Shown: piece by piece, positions 6,037 through 7,306 of the stretch
How positions within the stretch are numbered: position 1 is the stretch's first letter
How the letters are laid out: each line of letters starts with the position of its first letter
Origin: JAFGTE01 sp965369305
GTDB taxonomy: Bacteria > Patescibacteriota > Gracilibacteria > UM-FILTER-43-11
NCBI GenBank assembly: GCA_965369305.1
Contig: CBDUQG010000051.1
Span: 1 to 7,306 of the forward strand
DNA length: 7,306 bases
Reading direction: 5' to 3'
Notes under the pieces: model-generated
The model's database searches: none
Told to the model about the DNA's origin: nothing
What the model saw: the letters and a program-made list of their open reading frames with translations, nothing else
Translations under genes and position numbers: made by a program

Positions 6037-6756
6037 ATGGACCCCCGGATTGATCAGATTACCAATGGCCTCAAAGACTTCTTTGAAAAGGCCGGCTTTC
6101 AAAAAGCCGTGGTTGGCCTGAGTGGTGGCGTGGATAGCGCTCTGACTGCTAAGTTTGGCGTGCTGGCTTTGGGCAAGGAAAACGTGACCGGTATTTTGAT
6201 GCCCAATAACGGCATGAGCTCAGAACACAGTATTGCCGATGCCAAAGCCTGGGCTGAGGAACTTGGAATCGACTACAAAGTGGTTTCGATTGGTGACTTT
6301 GTGAACCGTTATGACAAGCTCCCCTGGGATGAAACCGAGGAGGCTTACATGAACATCCAGGCCCGCGTGCGGGCAACCATTTTGTATCACTATGCCAACA
6401 GCTATCAGGCCTTGGTACTAGGTACTGGGAATAAGACAGAAGAAACCCTGGGCTACTTCACCAAATACGGTGACGGGGCAGTGGATGTGCTTCCGATTGG
6501 TAGCCTTTATAAAACCGAGGTCTGGGAGGTTGCCAAGGAACTAGACCTTCCGGAAGCCATCATTAACAAAACGCCATCGGCTGAACTACGTGCCGATCAT
6601 ACGGATGAAGACGAGATTGGCATGAGCTACCGTGAGATGGACGATATTCTTCGGAAATTTGAGGCTGGCGAAGCAGCTGAAACGGAAAAAGAAAGGCGGC
6701 TGGAAGCCATGATTGCACGGAATCGTCATAAGAGTCAGCTACCTCCAGTCATCTAA
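6037..6756 (+). CDS. nadE: NH3-dependent NAD+ synthetase
   Basis: NadE carries out the last step of NAD synthesis: nicotinate adenine dinucleotide, ATP and ammonia give NAD+, AMP and pyrophosphate. The 239 residues hold only the synthetase domain, with no N-terminal nitrilase-type glutaminase, so ammonia is the likely nitrogen donor. Motifs are the PP-loop SGGVDS (29-34), NIQARVRA (106-113), GTGNKTEE (129-136), GYFTKYGDG (139-147), the SAELRADHTDEDE segment (181-193) and the C-terminal NRHKSQLPP. The ATG abuts the TAA of the SPFH gene with no spacer or Shine-Dalgarno, so translation should depend on upstream ribosomes. The TAA (6754-6756) interlocks with the stop of the convergent gene. Two perfect hairpins occur within the first 75 bases. 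Confidence 0.96.
   Translation: MDPRIDQITNGLKDFFEKAGFQKAVVGLSGGVDSALTAKFGVLALGKENVTGILMPNNGMSSEHSIADAKAWAEELGIDYKVVSIGDFVNRYDKLPWDETEEAYMNIQARVRATILYHYANSYQALVLGTGNKTEETLGYFTKYGDGAVDVLPIGSLYKTEVWEVAKELDLPEAIINKTPSAELRADHTDEDEIGMSYREMDDILRKFEAGEAAETEKERRLEAMIARNRHKSQLPPVI
6071..6109 (+). other. Tandem hairpins with a competing fold at the start of nadE
   Basis: TCAAAG/CTTTGA (6071-6086, 4-base loop) and CGGCTTT/AAAGCCG (6093-6109, 3-base loop) are perfect stems of 6 and 7 bp. Bases 6082-6090 can instead pair with 6096-6103 with one bulge, which disrupts both. The layout resembles an attenuator, but it is wholly within codons 12-25, so it may be chance. Confidence 0.3.
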
Positions 6757-7277
6757 TCTCCAATAGGATCCCAACTGGATGGTAAGGTGCTTGGTACTTC
6801 CGTTCCATCGTCCAGAGTGACCACAAGCCAACAATTCCTTTCAATCGAAGTTACTGTCCCTTGATCTATCTCCTTATTGTCGAAATCTCTGCGGGTAACG
6901 ATAACTCCGGGATAAAGTAGTCTTTTTTCTATAGTTCTAAAACGATTCCACGGACTTTGGGACCTACCTCTTTCTGATTGGCTGAATTTTGCCAATGGGG
7001 CTGGCTTTTTTCCTAATTGCCCCATTACTGTTTTATAGCGATCATAGGCAAAGCTGAGCAATTTTCTCTTTCTCCATAGCTTTACCTGTTCCTCAATTTG
7101 CCAATCAAGGTTGAGTTTTTCCTGCCCCGTCGCTCGGGCGATCATTTCAAGCTTATGGCGAATGTCTGCACTTAGAGTTTCACGCTCCTGCAAATAAAGA
7201 CCCCACATTTTTTTAGGGATGACTTCTTCAGCCTTTGACTGAATGATTGCCTCAATTTCTTTAGCTTTGGACTCCAT
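6753..7277 (-). CDS. Hypothetical protein with basic helical N-part and SH3/Tudor-like C-part
   Basis: I do not recognise this 174-residue protein. Residues 1-85 are charged and predicted helical. Residues 86-118 form a basic, Ser/Pro-containing linker (KKPAPLAK, SERGRSQSPW). Residues about 121-165 look like a small beta barrel: PGVIVTRRDFDN, then QGTVTSI, then WLVVTLDDGTEV. That spacing recalls the SH3/Tudor-like tail of UvrD-type helicases, so nucleic-acid or protein binding is possible; this is a pattern guess. There is no signal peptide or membrane segment, and no catalytic motif I can name. The ATG at 7275-7277 is the first after the promoter and has no Shine-Dalgarno. By hand count 6781-7260 is about 44% GC against about 50% in two sampled lines of nadE, a modest difference. 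The TAG (6753-6755) overlaps the nadE stop. Confidence 0.75.
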   Translation of the reverse strand: MESKAKEIEAIIQSKAEEVIPKKMWGLYLQERETLSADIRHKLEMIARATGQEKLNLDWQIEEQVKLWRKRKLLSFAYDRYKTVMGQLGKKPAPLAKFSQSERGRSQSPWNRFRTIEKRLLYPGVIVTRRDFDNKEIDQGTVTSIERNCWLVVTLDDGTEVPSTLPSSWDPIGD

Positions 7278-7294
7278 TGTGTAGAGTTTTATTT

Positions 7295-7300
7295 ATTATA
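7295..7300 (-). promoter_or_regulatory. -10 element for the hypothetical gene
   Basis: The minus strand has a perfect TATAAT, inside the palindrome TTATATAA (7296-7303). It predicts a start near 7288 and a leader of only about 11 bases before the ATG. The -35 would lie beyond the window edge, so the promoter cannot be fully judged. Confidence 0.5.
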
Positions 7301-7306
7301 TAATGA

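Noticed and set aside
6757..6830. Possible terminator after nadE (partial TGGATGG/CCATCGTCCA pairing)
   Set aside because: The pairing is imperfect, the loop is long and no T run follows, so I do not call it.
1..7306. CRISPR array, insertion sequence, phage or integration site
   Set aside because: No spaced direct repeats, transposase or integrase motifs, or terminal inverted repeats were seen. The sequence next to the tRNA shows no second copy of its 3' end.

Overview
This window is a compact, gene-dense stretch of bacterial chromosome: eight protein genes and one tRNA gene, with no intergenic gap above about 100 bases. The genes are housekeeping ones: translation termination (prfB), N-terminal protein maturation (def), leucine tRNA, recombination and repair (radA), NAD synthesis (nadE), a TatD-family metal nuclease and an SPFH membrane protein. 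With them are a secreted bactofilin-like membrane protein and one unrecognised gene. There is no phage, insertion sequence, CRISPR array or other mobile DNA. Small tight operons, few Shine-Dalgarno sites, no TGA stop codons and the bactofilin/multi-TM protein would fit a Patescibacteria/CPR-type lineage (Peregrinibacteria-like, for example). That placement is inference; the sequence alone does not prove it. UGA is clearly a stop here, because prfB carries the classic RF2 programmed frameshift. The code-25 groups, in which UGA is glycine, are therefore unlikely.

Layout. (1) 1-1659, plus strand: a promoter, then prfB (frameshifted CDS 85-1156) and def (1189-1659). (2) 1661-1745, minus strand: tRNA-Leu(UAG) converging on def, with its promoter at 1756-1784 back to back with that of the next plus-strand unit. 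(3) 1844-3762, plus strand: a signal-peptide/beta-solenoid/multi-TM bactofilin-like protein followed 2 bases later by a TatD-family hydrolase. (4) 3759-5063, minus strand: radA, tail to tail with tatD through a 4-base stop-codon interlock. (5) 5164-6756, plus strand: an SPFH/prohibitin-like protein and nadE, joined stop-to-start with no spacer and divergent from radA. (6) 6753-7277, minus strand: an unknown 174-residue protein, again tail to tail with nadE through a 4-base interlock.

Most interesting points. The prfB frameshift site keeps TAT-CTT-TGA but lacks the usual internal Shine-Dalgarno element, in a region where seven of eight genes also lack a clear ribosome binding site. The radA/SPFH divergent region has overlapping -35 elements, and a LexA-box-like GAAC-N4-GTT sequence lies inside the radA promoter spacer. 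Both convergent gene pairs end in mirror-image interlocked stops, so their transcripts probably overlap unless they end inside the neighbouring gene. No clearly new multi-gene system is evident; the least explained genes are the bactofilin-like membrane protein and the terminal 174-residue protein.
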